This document shows positions 10,046 through 22,850 of a stretch of 64,000 bases of DNA, one piece after another. Below the pieces are notes generated by a model, which ran no database searches, was not told the DNA's origin, and worked only from the letters and a program-made list of their open reading frames with translations. A program made the position numbers and the translations under genes. Source of the DNA: Chinchilla lanigera (lineage: Eukaryota; Chordata; Mammalia; Rodentia; Chinchillidae); contig NW_004955417.1 of the NCBI RefSeq assembly GCF_000276665.1, positions 16,989,359 to 17,053,358 of the forward strand, given 5' to 3'. Each line of letters starts with the position of its first letter. Position 1 is the stretch's first letter.

Positions 10046-12432
10046 CCCTACCAAAAAACAACTCAGTGGGAAGAAAACACAGGGCAGAGGTGAGGAACAT
10101 ACTTAGCCCCTTGCTTAACTTGAGTACAGTGATCAGATGAGAAAAGGTGGCCAAAATGCTAAGCTGTGGTGATAGAGTTGAAATACATGAAATCTAAGAT
10201 ACGGGAAGGAGGGAAGCAGGCCCCAATGAAGACGAGAAGGAGCCGGGAGGGGTTTTGCACAGGTGTAACATGAACTGAATGATGCTTTATGAAGACACCA
10301 GGATAGCAGTATCTGCAGGACAGGCTGGAGGTGCGGCAGCAATTGAGGTGACATCAGAGTTAGGGGACAAGTCACACGGTCAGGCACAGAGACCTGATTG
10401 TGGGACCGCTACCTCGTAGGTTCACAAAATTAATTGTACTGCTCAAAATCCTGTGAAATTCCAGGCAGGTGAACAAAAGGATTTAAAACAGGAAAAGTAT
10501 AAAGCAAGTTAAACATTAATACACATCTTTATCTTTGGCTACACACTTGGCTGCAGTGCTTCCCACATAAAGGAACAATCGAATGGAGATATGTGTGTTT
10601 TCCACACAACCAAAGAGCAGAAAAACAAACAAAACAAGAATGATCTCAGTGGGATGAAAGGGAAAACTGCCTCTCATATTGCCTGAGGAATTTGGAAGAA
10701 AAGAAAAAAAAGCCCCCAAAACTGAATTATCTGAATGGACTAAGATTCTCCAAGATCGGTGCTGGATTTTCCCCATGTAATCTTTAATGCAATGTTTTGC
10801 AAGCACCAATGTCAATAATATAAAACAAATAAACTGGGTAAATTCTGGCATCCCTGGCATGAGTACAGAGTGTGAGAACAAAAGCAAATGGAAAACAGAC
10901 GGCCGGGTGAGGTTCATTTTCATTCTGACATGTGTTCTGGGAGCTACAGGGAGAAAAGGAGAGAGAGACAGTGGGGAGATGAGGCAGTGTTTCCTGGGGG
11001 AGGCTGGCCACACAGCACAGGTCTCTTGACCAAAGGAAAGGATCCGAGGCGGGCCCATGCCCTGGGCATGGTAAAGGCCCACAGAGCCTAGCATCTGCCT
11101 GGAGCAGACCTGCGTAAGGTAGACAAGATGTTCCACATCCAGCGACAGGAAACAAGTTCACCTGTCCACCTCACACCATTGTCCCTTCATTGAAAATTAC
11201 TAAAACTCTCACACTGCTGAACAAAATACATTTCAGTGCTCCCCGCTGCCTATTCCCCTTTTCAAGAGCAGTTCTCTATCTAATGAGGTCCGTGGCCCTT
11301 AGACTGAGGCATACTTAGGGTTAGATTATGCTCTGCACACATACTGCTCTGCATTTCCGCGGCTCCTTTACTGGAATCTTCCCCAGGAAGTCAAGCCTCG
11401 GTGACATCTGACTCAGAGCACATGTTCCCAGGCTGACCCTTTGCTTGCCCGGCTACTCAGCCACACCCCTGGCACCAGCTCACTTTCAAATTCAAGTGTA
11501 CTCAATGTTCTCGAGCTTCTCCACTTTCTCCCCACCCCGCAATGTTCTGTGAAACACCAGAACGAGGGGAAATGCAAAGCAGAGCCTGACCAATAAATGA
11601 AGGCCACTTTCCTTAGTTCCACTGCAGAGTGCTGGGCTGACAGTCAAATGAAACAAGTAGGCTTTGGAAATGCTATTTTGAAAATCTCCCCGAACAACTG
11701 AATGGTACTGACTAATTTCTGTTCCCTGAACAACCCCAATGTGACAAAACTAACAGGGTTCAAAAGAAGCAAGCCCACTAAAGCTGGGTTACACTACCAC
11801 CTTGGCAGAGTAAGCTGCTAAAGTATCTTCTAGGCTCTGTCACGTCCATTTATTCAGAAACACCTCCTGGGAGCTACTAAGTCCTACTCAGGAGGCTAAT
11901 TAAGAGAAACACAAAAACAAGGAAAAAGTGGCTTTAGGGCTTTAAAATGCTGCCCACCTCTTCCACCATATTTTTAGGGACACACATGTAAAGGGATAAA
12001 ATTATTTTTCAAGTGCAAGGAAAAGATAAGACACCTACTGTAAGATAGTGATTACCCAGGGAGGAAGGCGGAGATGGGGCTGGTGGAACAGCATATGCAC
12101 GGCTTCCGTGGTGATGGTTCTTAAAGGGGGAGCAGGAAGGGCACTCGCGTTTGCTAGTACAGCTCACACTTACAGCTGACGCAAATGTCATATACACTCT
12201 CGGCACGCACTGCCTCATATGCAATAATTTAAAAGAAAGAGGCTAACAACAAAAGTAAATTTAAAACAAAAGATAATAAAATGTTTGAAAGAAAGAGGAA
12301 AAGGACAAAATGAAGAGAAAAACGGGGTGCTCATCCTAAAGAAGCTCACATCCTCATAAAGAGTTGTCTGAAGACAATTATTAAATATAACATAGTGACC
12401 ATAATAACACAATTTTTAAAAAAACTTTCTAC

Positions 12433-12645
12433 GGCCCAGGTACCGAGTACATGTCTATATTCCCAGCATTCTGGGAGGCGGAAGCAGAAGGATCACAGGT
12501 TTGAGTCCAGTCTGAGCAGCTTAGTGACTAAGATCCCATGTTAGAGTAAAAAGTGAAAAAGGTGGGAATGTAGCTCAGTAAGAAGGTCCTGGGTTCAGTC
12601 TTGAGCACTACACACAAACTAACAAATAAACAAAAACAAAAGGAC
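12433..12645 (+). mobile_element. B1-dID composite SINE
   Basis: B1 half with TTCCCAGCATTCTGGGAGGC and GTTTGAGTCCAG, then the ID half GGTGGGAATGTAGCTCAGTA and CCTGGGTTCAGTCTTGAGCA, ending in an A-rich tail with CAAA units. Confidence 0.85.
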
Positions 12646-13815
12646 TCTAAGGGTATACACTGTATTTTAGTGAATAACAATAGCACCTAAAAACCCAGTT
12701 TTAGCCTTTGTAAGTATCAGAATCGCATCACACTCCTTGGGATCCTCCCCAGGTCTCACTGTCTGGTTAGAGAGCCCTCCTCTGCGCTCTCAGGAACCCC
12801 TGTGCTTCCCCCAGAGACACACCCCACACAAGCAGGGGCTCCTGGCTACCGCTGCATCCTGGGGCCTGTTTGTCAATAAACAAAGGAGTAGCACCACTGG
12901 TTTCCATTCTGTTGAATGGTGGCTCAGACTGACTAGAAGAGGAAGGGTGGAAATGCTCTGCTGGAGAATCTGGGGCAGACTTCAAGAGTGACTGACCGGC
13001 TTTGAGCAAACCCTTTCTCACCCCGCTTCCCTGGGCCCGGGGGTCTATGGGACAAGGATGCAATCTACAGATCGGTAGCTGTTGCACTGTATGCACTGGT
13101 GCTTCCAAGCCTGTGGCACGGATCCTTCGCTAACCCCGAGCAGGAAAGCATTGGATGGCAGGCAGTAACCCAGTATCAGGTTCAGGTGTAGCCTCCACCT
13201 TTCAAGAACAGTCAGGCCCGCTCCTAGTCCGGGCAGAAATCAGATCTTCCTGGCAGAGGCCTGCAAGAGCCGCCTATCTCAGCCTCAGAGGTGAGGACAA
13301 GGAGCCAAAGTCTCTAGGAGATCAAGTTTCCCCGAACAATGTTACTGCGGCATAAGACATGGGAACATCCCTCTACCTGAGACTGCTTCAATGGAAAAAG
13401 ATTTAGCAAATAGAGTTGTTAACTGAGACCTAAGAAGCTCACCACAGGTCAACAGAAGGATTCAACCCTGGACTCCTAAGGGCGGCAACAAATACGTAAC
13501 AAATTCCTCACACATCCCGCACCCACACTCTGTGCACCTGGGGGGCCCAAAGCAACAGAAAGGAAAGGGGAGGGGCGTTGTTTCAGTCACAGACCAACAC
13601 AGTACCGGGAAAAGCTTACCATGTGAATAGAAAGGTTGCCAAGGGCTTAATTTTTGTCTTGAAACATTAGAAAAGACGATTTTTTCTAAGTCTCCTGCAT
13701 GACACTGCATATGAAATTATGGTTAGCAAAATACATTCAGTCCTCGTGGAGCTGCACTGCTTCCAAGTCCCTCATCTCAAGAGACGGCCCTTGAGACCCC
13801 ATCCTACAAACGGTA

Positions 13816-13839
13816 CCCCCCCACCCCATCCCCCGTCCC
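13816..13839 (-). other. G-quadruplex-type tract on the SYBU sense strand
   Basis: Plus strand C7-A-C4-AT-C5-GT-C3. The minus strand therefore has four G runs with loops of 2, 2 and 1 bases, a strong canonical motif in intronic RNA. Confidence 0.75.
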
Positions 13840-14699
13840 TGCTCAAGGGAGCTGGTGCAGTCCTTCCTGCATGTGCCGTGTTCTTTCCAAAGCAAACAGA
13901 TGGAAGGAAGAGAATATGCCAGAAAGAAGACGGCATTAAAATAACGCTGCAAAACCCAATCTAGGTCAAATCTTCATGAGCTTTAAAATCAGCACCAGTG
14001 TGCTCTGTACATATGGCATTTTTCAACTTTTTGGGGGCTCAAATTTCAGACAGTATTAGTGCAAAAGGAAAAAAATCCCAGCATGGGGTCTATTTTTTTA
14101 TATGGATTCATCAATCATTTCCCATCTCTCCCACCATTCCTCAAACTTGCAGTTGAATGAAATTACTCTTCACCCACATCATGCCAGTGACTGCATTCTG
14201 AACAGAAATGCTTTCAGGAAAGGAAATGAATTTAAAAACTTGAACCTACAGTTGAATTGTTACATTTCTAATTCAACTCATAAATATTAACTAGAATGTA
14301 GCTACGGTTTAGTTTCTTTTATCATACATCTCCACTGTGGTGTCCTACATATCCTTTGTGTTAGTGGTAGCAAAGTCAATCGGGAAATATTTTATTGTAT
14401 TTATGTCTAAACATTCAGCAAACTATAAAGCCACAGTTTTGAAAAGGGGAAGAAAACCTACTGAATATTTTGTTTCGTGGTACTAACATTCTCACATACA
14501 TTGAATCCTATAATTCCCTGCAAAACGCCAAGTACATGTCGGACCTTAGAATGTAGTAGGAAACTTCACAGGCTGAACAAGAATCAAATTAAGGAGCTGT
14601 TCAAGCTGTCAGCTAAAAGGTCCCTTGACCCATATGCATTGTAAAAATGATGATGATGACACACATAATAGTCGTAATTCAAAATTAGCTAACATTCTT

Positions 14700-14845
14700 G
14701 TATGCCATGTGCCGTGGACTGTGTCACTGACCTATCAAGCCGGTCTCATCTGATACATACTATTATTATCTGCACTATAAAGATGAAGGAACAGTTTTAG
14801 AGATATGCGAACATTTTGAGGTTGGCTAAAAATCTCATACATTTC
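14700..14845 (-). mobile_element. MIR SINE, diverged
   Basis: TATGCCATGTGCCGTGGACT, GGTCTCATCTGATACATACT, ATTATTATCTGCACTATAAA and GATGAAGGAACAGTTTTAGA follow reverse MIR order. Confidence 0.6.
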
Positions 14846-16136
14846 TATTCTTAGAGACAGGTGGAGGAGGGAATTCATCAGACACCCTGGGAGAGGGATA
14901 GGAGCCCTTATACTAATAATGAGGTGAAATCTTAGATGAAATGTCACTGACGAAGTTCTCAGGTCTCCAAAGCCATGACCTCTACATGCACCCATGTTTG
15001 GGCATTGCTCCGTCTATTGATGGAAATCATCCTGATAGAACATTAAAGCCAAGCTTTGAGGTCAGCCTCTGTGACAAAGGTGGGACAGAGCAGTCATCAC
15101 TACATTCACACATTTTCAGAGAGTGGCACGCTTTCATCATTTGGGGAAATTAAAATTAAGCCATGACTTATTGCTGGAAAAGGTAGTATCAGTTTTTCCT
15201 TTGCTTGGATGGTCATGAGTATAGATAAGAGAAGAAATATATAATCTAGCACAGTGACTTGTGCTCACTCTTATATGATTAAACACAAGTCTCTTATACC
15301 ATTACAGTCTATGTTTTGTTTGTTGTTGTTTGCAGTTGCTAGATGCCAGCTACTTACTGTGGACAGTCTAAAAACCTCAATTATATACAATTTGAAGGCA
15401 TGGAGCTGGAGATACCATATGTGAAGTCTTTCTCATATTTCTACTAATTTTAACACCACAGGCATTAATCATCTGCCCAGCAGATGAAATGAGCTTTAAG
15501 ATGACTCGTGTGTTTTCCAACACCGGGAACCCAACCCTTATGCTCTTGGCATGCACAGTGAAGAGGAAGTGTGAGATGGCATCAGTTAACACAATGACAT
15601 TTTTCCCACATCTCCATTCCGTGAGACACGAAGCGTCTTAGAATTTCTACTGGATTCCATGTGAGAAAAGCAAATTAAAATGGGTCCAAGAGATGTGCTC
15701 TGAATAATTTTCATGGTGAACAGGCAGGCATGGGCATTTCTTTTCCTAATCACTCAAGCAGGTCCTTTCTCGATAGTAAATACATTGCATCTCAGCCTAC
15801 ACAGAGGCCCACTGCAAACTGCACGCGGTGCCAATTAGCATTAATTGTGGCTGTGCTCTACTCCCCTAGCTCGCCACTGCTAAGGCCACGCTGGGTACTC
15901 ACAAATGCAAGATGCGATGCTCAGGGTGAGAAGAGCCTTCAAAAACGTAACTGTCCGCAATCTTTTTTTTTTCTTCTTTGCATCAAATTATGCAAATGGA
16001 CTCAGGGACAAGCAGGAGTATTTGAAACAATATGTATGTATAGCTGAAAGATTTTAACTGCATTCAAATATTTAAAAGGTGGAGTTCAAAATTTGTCTTT
16101 CATATACACTTTTAACCCACTACAACTAATTTACAC

Positions 16137-16170
16137 ATACACGCACACACATGCACACACGCACACAGAG
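16137..16170. repeat. CA-rich microsatellite
   Basis: Imperfect (AC)n with interspersed GC and AT steps, about 34 bp. Confidence 0.85.
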
Positions 16171-17084
16171 CGTACCCTCTGTGATCCAATATAATTATTG
16201 ACTTACTGTGACTAATACTACTTACTTAGAAGGTAAGCTCCGTAGACTTTCATGGCAAACACTGCCTCTGCAAACAGCCTCCCACCGCAGGCTGGGGTAT
16301 GTCTTCTGCAGAAATACAGTGTGTGCTGCTCATCTCTCTGTAGAGTACAGTCTCAGAGTGGGGTATCCATGGAGACTGAGCCTCCCGCATGTGCAGGGCA
16401 AGGAAGTTACTCTGCTGGGCACCATAGCAACAGGAGGCAGAGGGAGAGCTGGCCTATCAGAGAAGGCCACAGGGCCTTCTCCCTGGCGACTGCAGTGTTT
16501 GAAATGAATCCATCGCCCTCATGAATGGACACAAAGCATTGGAAGAAATACCAAATTGTAAAATAGAAGTAAATGCGCACACAACCATTAAGGCTAATCC
16601 TTTGACAATACTGGGACAACACATGTAAAATGTTCTACATTGATTATAACATCCCAATAAGCACGTAAAAAAATTACATCAATGCCACCACACATCCCTA
16701 AATGTAATGGCAAGCCTGTGACATTTTGAGGAAAATGCTTAGGTCCTTCACGAATTTCAGCTATTTAAGTATGCAAGGCACTCCCCAGCAGTGCAGGGAA
16801 GACAAGAACAGGGGAGTTCTGTTCCTCTGCGGGGAAGGATTGAATTGAGGGTTCTCTGGGACAAGCGAAGGCACATTCCTGCCAAACAGGAGCTTTCTTG
16901 AAGTAAACACATTTCTTGGGCTTTCACCGAAGCTCTCTGCTGTCTCAGAACAATTCTTACTAACGCAGAATCCATAGTGAAATAGGGCAATACACACAGG
17001 ATAGTGAGGGAACACTAAAAAGCCTTCACGTTGGGCTATTTGAAAACTCTTCTCATTTTTCATTTTATAACCATAATGACAGTG

Positions 17085-17310
17085 ATCATTACTGAGCACA
17101 TACTCTGTGCCAGGGAAATACCGTCACGACAAATGCAGCCTCTAGTCCAGCGCTGACAATGACCTTGCAAAGAGGATGTGCATGTTTAGCTCTCAGTCTT
17201 GGGCACCTTTGTTATGATGCCTACTCTGCTATACCTAACATCTCTTATGACTCTCACAGCAACATGAGCAGCTATTATTTCCCCATATTATGGTTAAAGA
17301 AAAAAATGTT
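17085..17310 (-). mobile_element. MIR SINE, diverged
   Basis: TTACTGAGCACATACTCTGT with GCCAGGGAAATAC, and further right TATGACTCTCACAGCAACAT and TATTTCCCCATATTATGG, look like one disrupted or two adjacent reverse MIR copies. Confidence 0.5.
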
Positions 17311-18599
17311 TCCTTACCACATAAAATAAATGCTTTCTCCCACCAAATCCCCTCCCCACCTACTGCTAAGCAGGTGACCCAAGCCACCCTGTCTCAGGGT
17401 CTATCTACAAGGCATTTTTTCCTTCCACAATTACTTCTCTGAAAAGAAGGCCCCTTCTATTAGTCTTTCCAAAGTCCCTTATTGTAGGGTTCTCATAACT
17501 TCCTTCTTTGAACAAAAAGTGCTATTTAAACAAGACACATCAGTCTCAAGTGGCCTCAGTCTGTGCCAGTTTTGGCGGCCTTTGGAGGTCAGCTGACCAG
17601 ATGGTTTAAAATTAAGGAGACAGAGAACTGTAAAAGCACATTTGCCAATTACTCCCGACGTAGGACCCCCGTAAACACCTCTTCCATAGTAACACAGCCA
17701 ATGGTTGACTCACAAAATCCTATCTCGCTCACTGTCTGAGCTCAGGGTCTGAAAAGCCGTGGAGAGTGGAGAACACTTATACACACTGATAGCGGAGAAG
17801 CCAGCTGTCCCCATGCCGTGTGGAGGATACTGTGACAGTCTGCTGGCACTTACTGTGGCCTGCCGCCATTCTCCCCTTCTGTAACAGGTGCCCGTGTGAC
17901 CAAGATGTCCTGGGATATAACTGGAAATGACACGTGGCACTGCTTCAGCCTGGCCCTGAGCTGGCTACGTGAGTGCCCCTTGTTCCTTCCCCCGCTTTCT
18001 GCCAGTCAGGTGACGGCCAGGTCAATCTGGGCCCAAAAGAGAAAGACAAGAGTGACGATGGCCTAGCTGCCTGTCGGCCTGGAGCACCCAAACACCGACA
18101 GGCTACCTCGCAAGAGACAAAGAAACATCTGTCTAGTTCTGACCTCTGCATTCTGGGGTCCTTTTGTTACAGCAATCTAACCCATGCCCTGCAGACTTGA
18201 AACGGTGACCAATGAGAGTACAGGACGTGGATTCAAAATTGCTTCCTCTCAGACAAACTGGATAGAAGCCAAGACGACTTGCTCTGGGAGAGTGAGATGA
18301 ATTAAAAGGTATCTCAGATAAGAGACAGCGAATAAAGCATTTAAATAACGTGCATAAAAGCCAACGCCTCGAAGCTAATCACGAAGCACAAAGATATTTA
18401 ACTAAAATCATGAACAAAAAAAAAACCCTGAACTGACTGTCTCCTAGCTCTAAGGCTGGGGTTAGCAAGCAAACACTTGAACCTCTTGAGGAAAAGCAGC
18501 CCTCCTGGGCGTCAAAGGAAAACTGCACCTCTGCACGTTTCTGCTTCCTCCGCCTCCATCCCAGGCTACGCCTTCTAAATTTAGTGTCTTGCTGTCAGT

Positions 18600-19018
18600 T
18601 TCAGGCCCTGATCACCCGAGCTCTACAGAGCACCAGAGACCTCTCCAACACACTCATCGTCTTCTCTTCTTACCTCCCAGCCAGTGCCCTCTGCACGTGC
18701 CCTTCTCACCCTGCTCGGCCACCACCTGTGCGTGCCCCAGACCCTCCGCAAGCGTGAAAGGGGACAGCTAAGCTCTTGGCTCGGTGTCACCTCCCCACAT
18801 GCTCCCCGCCCCCTCCCTCATCGCCTCCATCCCACTGGATTAGCTTGTTTCATCTGTCACCGTCTGAGCTGCCCTTTCACCGCCCACAGTAAAGACAGTA
18901 TGGGGAGAACAGGGCTCCCGTGTGTTTCAGCTCTATTATTAATCCCTAGGGCCGTGGGCTCAGCACTTTGAAAATGATTAATAAATACTTGTGGGAGCAA
19001 TGATGAATAAACGCTAGT
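18600..19018 (+). mobile_element. L2 LINE 3' fragment
   Basis: Pyrimidine-rich body (CCAGCCAGTGCCCTCTGCAC), then GCTCAGCACTTTGAAAATGA and AATAAATACTTGTGGGAGCA with final ATGATGAATAAA, as in the L2 3' terminus. Diverged. Confidence 0.55.
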
Positions 19019-19196
19019 AGGTGCAGCGCTAACAGTCAAACCTAGGTTTAACAGAAACCGCTCTTTCACCACATAGGGCAGTGAGAGTTCGTGTCCTCTT
19101 GGACTTTCACTCAGTGGTCATCTTCTAGCAAGGTTACAGCCATTCTAGTCCATGTATCTCTGAACGCTCGCATGTGGTAGCTGTGTTCCTTTCTTT

Positions 19197-19322
19197 CTTC
19201 CCTAGTTTTGTTGAGACAGTCTCTCACTATGCAGCCCAGGCTGGCATTGAACTCTTAGCGATCCTTCTGCCTCAGCCTCCCAAGTGCTGGGGTGACAGGC
19301 ATGCGCCACCACGCGGGCTGTA
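19197..19322 (-). mobile_element. B1 SINE
   Basis: Plus strand reads TTGAGACAGTCTCTCACTAT, GCAGCCCAGGCTGGCATTGA and CCAAGTGCTGGGGTGACAGG, then ATGCGCCACCACGCGGGCTG, the reverse complement of a near full-length 7SL-derived B1. Confidence 0.9.
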
Positions 19323-20420
19323 GCAGTGTTCCTGAAGCACTACCTCACTAAACACGGCCTGTGTTATCTTTTGGATTCTATCAAATACAAGCTTTGGTGG
19401 TAGGAGAGTTTAACTCAGTGAACTACCCATGGGAACGTGCTATGCTCTACAACATACACGTCTCAGGTAATAACCCTCCGTACACCCACACGCCTCCCCA
19501 TGGGTTTACTGGTGAGGAGGACAGTGAGGCCAGGACACAGAGGCCCTACCCCCTCCCTGCCAGCGTCTGCTTTCCTTTACCCACATCCACAGTTCCTTCG
19601 CCCAGGGCCTTCAGGTCTCTCTCTCTGGTTTCTGGATAGCACAACCCTCCTCGTGCCCCTTAAGGCACAGAAACGGCTCCAAACTGTTGCCAGTGCAACA
19701 TATTTCATGATAACCTGCTGGATCCCCTTAACCACGTCCATGCCTTTGCAGGCAGTCCCTTCCACAAGGGCTCCTCAATTACAGGAAGTGGAGTGGGAGC
19801 CCAACCTAAAGCATGTATCTGCATGACTTGCAACTCTTGGGTGATCAGTCCACACATACGAGAGAGTTCCAGGGTTCCTCCATTGCCCTGATAGTTGGTA
19901 AGGACATTCAGTGGCGGGGGCGTGGTCTGCGGGAGCTCCTTTCTTAATGCATTAGAATACTTAGTAAATGTCTGGCAGGGCCCGCGTCAGTGGCTCAGAA
20001 CACTAGACAGGCAGCAAATCCTAGCAGACCCAGATTTGGATGGAAGTTGCCTCTGGGAAGAAGAGGATTGTGAGTCACTGATTCCTAGGGAAAATCCATT
20101 AAGGGCCTTTCGGCACCATTACACTGACTGGTGCATGCTCAGAAGCCCAGCTGGGAGACAGCATAGAGTAAATGTGCGAACCTGCTGCAGTGAGATACTC
20201 AGGTCCACTCACTGCAGTCCATTCATTTTACTGGTATGGTCCCTGCTGGGGAGACGCGATAGATTAGAAAACAGTCCACCACAAACATGATCTGCCTTTT
20301 CCTGTGTGAATACTTCTTCTTGGGGCGAAAGGAAGCTTCAGAGGTCCGTTTTAGTATAAATGCAAAAGCTGCCGCTTGACAAAATCTACCATCCTCTGAT
20401 TAAGAAAGTATTCAGGAGAA

Positions 20421-20612
20421 GCCAGGAGTTGTGGAGCACATCGGTAATCCTCTTACTCCTGGAGGCAAGGGCGTGAGGATCGCAAGTTCTAGTCCTGCAT
20501 GGACAACTTATCAAGACCCTGTCTCAAAATAAAAAAGGGTTGGAAATACTGCTTTGTATAAAGGCCCTGGGTTCAATTCCCAGTACTGCCAAGAAGAGAA
20601 AAAAGAGAAAAA
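20421..20612 (+). mobile_element. B1-dID composite SINE
   Basis: B1 half begins GCCAGGAGTTGTGGAGCACA and ends CAAGACCCTGTCTCAAAAT. The ID half then reads GGGTTGGAAATACTGC and GGCCCTGGGTTCAATTCCCA, followed by an A-rich tail. Confidence 0.86.
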
Positions 20613-21009
20613 GTATGCATAATATGCAGCCCAGCACATAAAACATTTCAACCAGTAAAGACTAGCTCATGATTCAGCGGGAATGACCTTCGCGTTCCTT
20701 TAGTAGTCACGTCTTCAGCGTTTATTCTGCTGATCTGCACCCAAGCTGCCTTTTGTTTGCAACTTTCTCTACTTCACTGCGGTTACACTGAGGCTCACTG
20801 ACTCTGCTGTCAGAAACAGCATCTACACTTGGACTATATAAGCTAATTTAACACGAACTAAGAAGAATTTTCGGGTCCTACAAACATTAAAGAAAAATGA
20901 TTCATATTTCATGTCAACCATTGTTCTTAATGGTCACACTCTCCTACTGTAACTAAAATTACTTCTTTGAAAGTGAACCTCATGACCATTGCAGTGGGTA
21001 AAAGTTGGG

Positions 21010-21200
21010 AACAAGATTATCCTGCAAGCTGTGTGACTGTGGCTGAGTTACTGAACTCCTCTGTGCCTCAGTGTCCCTATCTGTAAAATGCGGTAAACAG
21101 TATCACCTCTTCCTTTCTTTTGCAATGATATTAGGATTAATTAAAGTAAGTATTTGGAATTTTGCCTGGAACAGTCAGGGTTCATGAACTATTAGCTAAA
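21010..21200 (+). mobile_element. MIR SINE
   Basis: GCAAGCTGTGTGACTGTGGC, TGAGTTACTGAACTCCTCTG, TGCCTCAGTGTCCCTATCTG with TAAAATGCGG, then GATATTAGGATTAATTAAAG, form a near complete MIR. Confidence 0.88.
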
Positions 21201-21569
21201 AAAATGAATAATATTTCTGAGTGTAATTCAAGCGCACAGTTACATCTAATATATCCTTCTAAATATTTTCATATGGCTTTCAGTCTCTGACATAGATTAC
21301 CATCTGTATCTGAGGCGGGGCTTTGCTGCTGGAAGACCTGCTTACGACTGGTGAGCTACTGGAAAAACAATGCCAGGTCGCAGAATGCAGAACGTTTCCA
21401 TGACCAAAATCTTCCCCTTTAGCACTAATATTTTAACTTCTTCCATTCTGCAGAAATATCTTTCCTGCTTAAAACATGTTCTGCCTTCATACATGTCTTT
21501 TTTTGCCAGTTCCAACATCATAATGGCTTAGTTTACACCTACATCAATTATCAAACTACTGGCTACAAA

Positions 21570-22076
21570 GATGTATGCATGTATGTATGTGTATGTATGT
21601 ATGTATGTATCTTTGCATGTGTGCATGTATGTATATGTGTATGCATGTGTACATATGTATGTGTGTGTGCATGTATATGTGCACATGTGTATATGTATCC
21701 GCATGTGTGTATGTGTGCATGTGCATGCATGTATATGTGTGTGCATGTATCTGTGCATGTGTATATATGTGTCTGTGTATGCATGTATGGGTGCATATCA
21801 TGTGCATGCATGCCTGTGTATGTGTGTATGCACACATGTATGCATGTATTCTGCATGCACATGCATGTGTTTGTGCATATATACATGCATGCATGCGTGT
21901 GTGTATGTATGTGTGAGTGCACACATATATGTATGCATCTGTGTATGTATATATCTGTGTACGTATATGTGTGCACACATGCATGTAAATGTATGTGCAC
22001 ATGTATGTGTATACATGCGTGTATGCATGTGTATGTATATGTATGTGTGCATGCATGTATGTATGTAAGTAAGTAC
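21570..22076. repeat. Long compound microsatellite (TATG / TGCATG / TG)n
   Basis: About 500 bp of alternating purine-pyrimidine sequence built from ATGT, GTGTGC, GCATGC and TATA units. It lacks stops in several frames on both strands purely because of its composition, giving false open frames rich in Cys, Val, Met and Tyr or His and Thr. It adjoins a reverse B1-dID at 22063-22256, from whose tail it probably expanded. Confidence 0.97.
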
Positions 22077-22256
22077 TGGGATCAGACCCTGGGCCTTGGC
22101 ACTGAGCTACATCCCCAGTCCTTCATACATTTTGAGACAGCGTCTTCCTAGTCACTAAACTACCGTGGCCGGGCTTGAATTTGTAACCCTCATGCCTCAG
22201 CCCACCAGAGTGCTTGGATCGCAGGTGTGTGCCCCCATGCCCTGTTCCTACCAGGT
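22063..22256 (-). mobile_element. B1-dID composite SINE, reverse orientation
   Basis: Plus-strand order is reversed ID (CTGGGATCAGACCCTGGGCC, GAGCTACATCCCCAGTCC) and then reversed B1 (TTTTGAGACAGCGTCTTCCT, ATGCCTCAGCCCACCAG, GCAGGTGTGTGCCCCCATGC). It abuts the long TATG/GCATG microsatellite, which probably grew from its tail (the element's 3' end faces 22063). Confidence 0.83.
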
Positions 22257-22507
22257 ATTTAAAGCTGGTAAGGGCCTAAAACACTTTAAGGCCACTGGAG
22301 TTTTTAGAGGGATTTCATCTATTCTTTTGTATTTTCCCATCTCTGCTCATTACCAAGCCATCAGCTGTGAATTCATCTCTTTGTCAATGTTCTTTTATAT
22401 CAAGCATTCCAATGGAGATAATTTTAGAATTTATTACAAAGAAATACAAACTCTGTATGAGAGTTTCAGGGGTTTTCCTGTAAATAAAGTGCATGGAATT
22501 TGTGAAA

Positions 22508-22675
22508 TCTTTATTAAGAGGCTGCGGCAGGAAGACGGCAAGTTCAAGCTCAGCCTACATAACTCAGCAACTTAGTGAGACCCCATCTCAACACAAAAAC
22601 CGAAAAGCGTTTGGGGATGTAGGGTGAAGGCCCTGGGTTCAATCCCCAGTACCACTAAAAAGAGGAGCAAAAGAC
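22508..22675 (+). mobile_element. B1-dID composite SINE, 5'-truncated
   Basis: Starts inside the B1 unit (GAGGCTGCGGCAGGAAGACG), runs through GAGACCCCATCTCAACAC, then the ID unit TTTGGGGATGTAGGGTGAAG and CCCTGGGTTCAATCCCCAGT. The box A region of the ID half has lost the usual GCTCAG core. Confidence 0.82.
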
Positions 22676-22724
22676 TACAAAGGACCAGCAGGGACATCAG
22701 GCGAGGAGTAATTTAATCTTTTAA

Positions 22725-22850
22725 AAACCCATTTTGCAGATGTGGAGCGCAAAGTTTCAAACAGATGACACGCAACTGAAGACCACACAGGGCTAAGCGA
22801 ATTTGAACACTGCATGTCAGGCTCCAGAGTCTGGCGGCTGGAAACTGTCT
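22725..22850 (-). mobile_element. MIR SINE
   Basis: CATTTTGCAGATGTGGAGCG, AAGACCACACAGGGCTAAGC and ATGTCAGGCTCCAGAGTC are reverse MIR. Confidence 0.65.

Noticed and set aside
10516..11136. 206-codon open frame on the minus strand
   Set aside because: It starts with a non-ATG triplet or unclear start, lies inside an intron, has no known domain and no splice or expression evidence; most likely chance.
21563..22068. Overlapping open frames of up to 190 codons on both strands
   Set aside because: They are produced by a TG/CATG microsatellite with no stop triplets; the peptides are pure low-complexity repeats.
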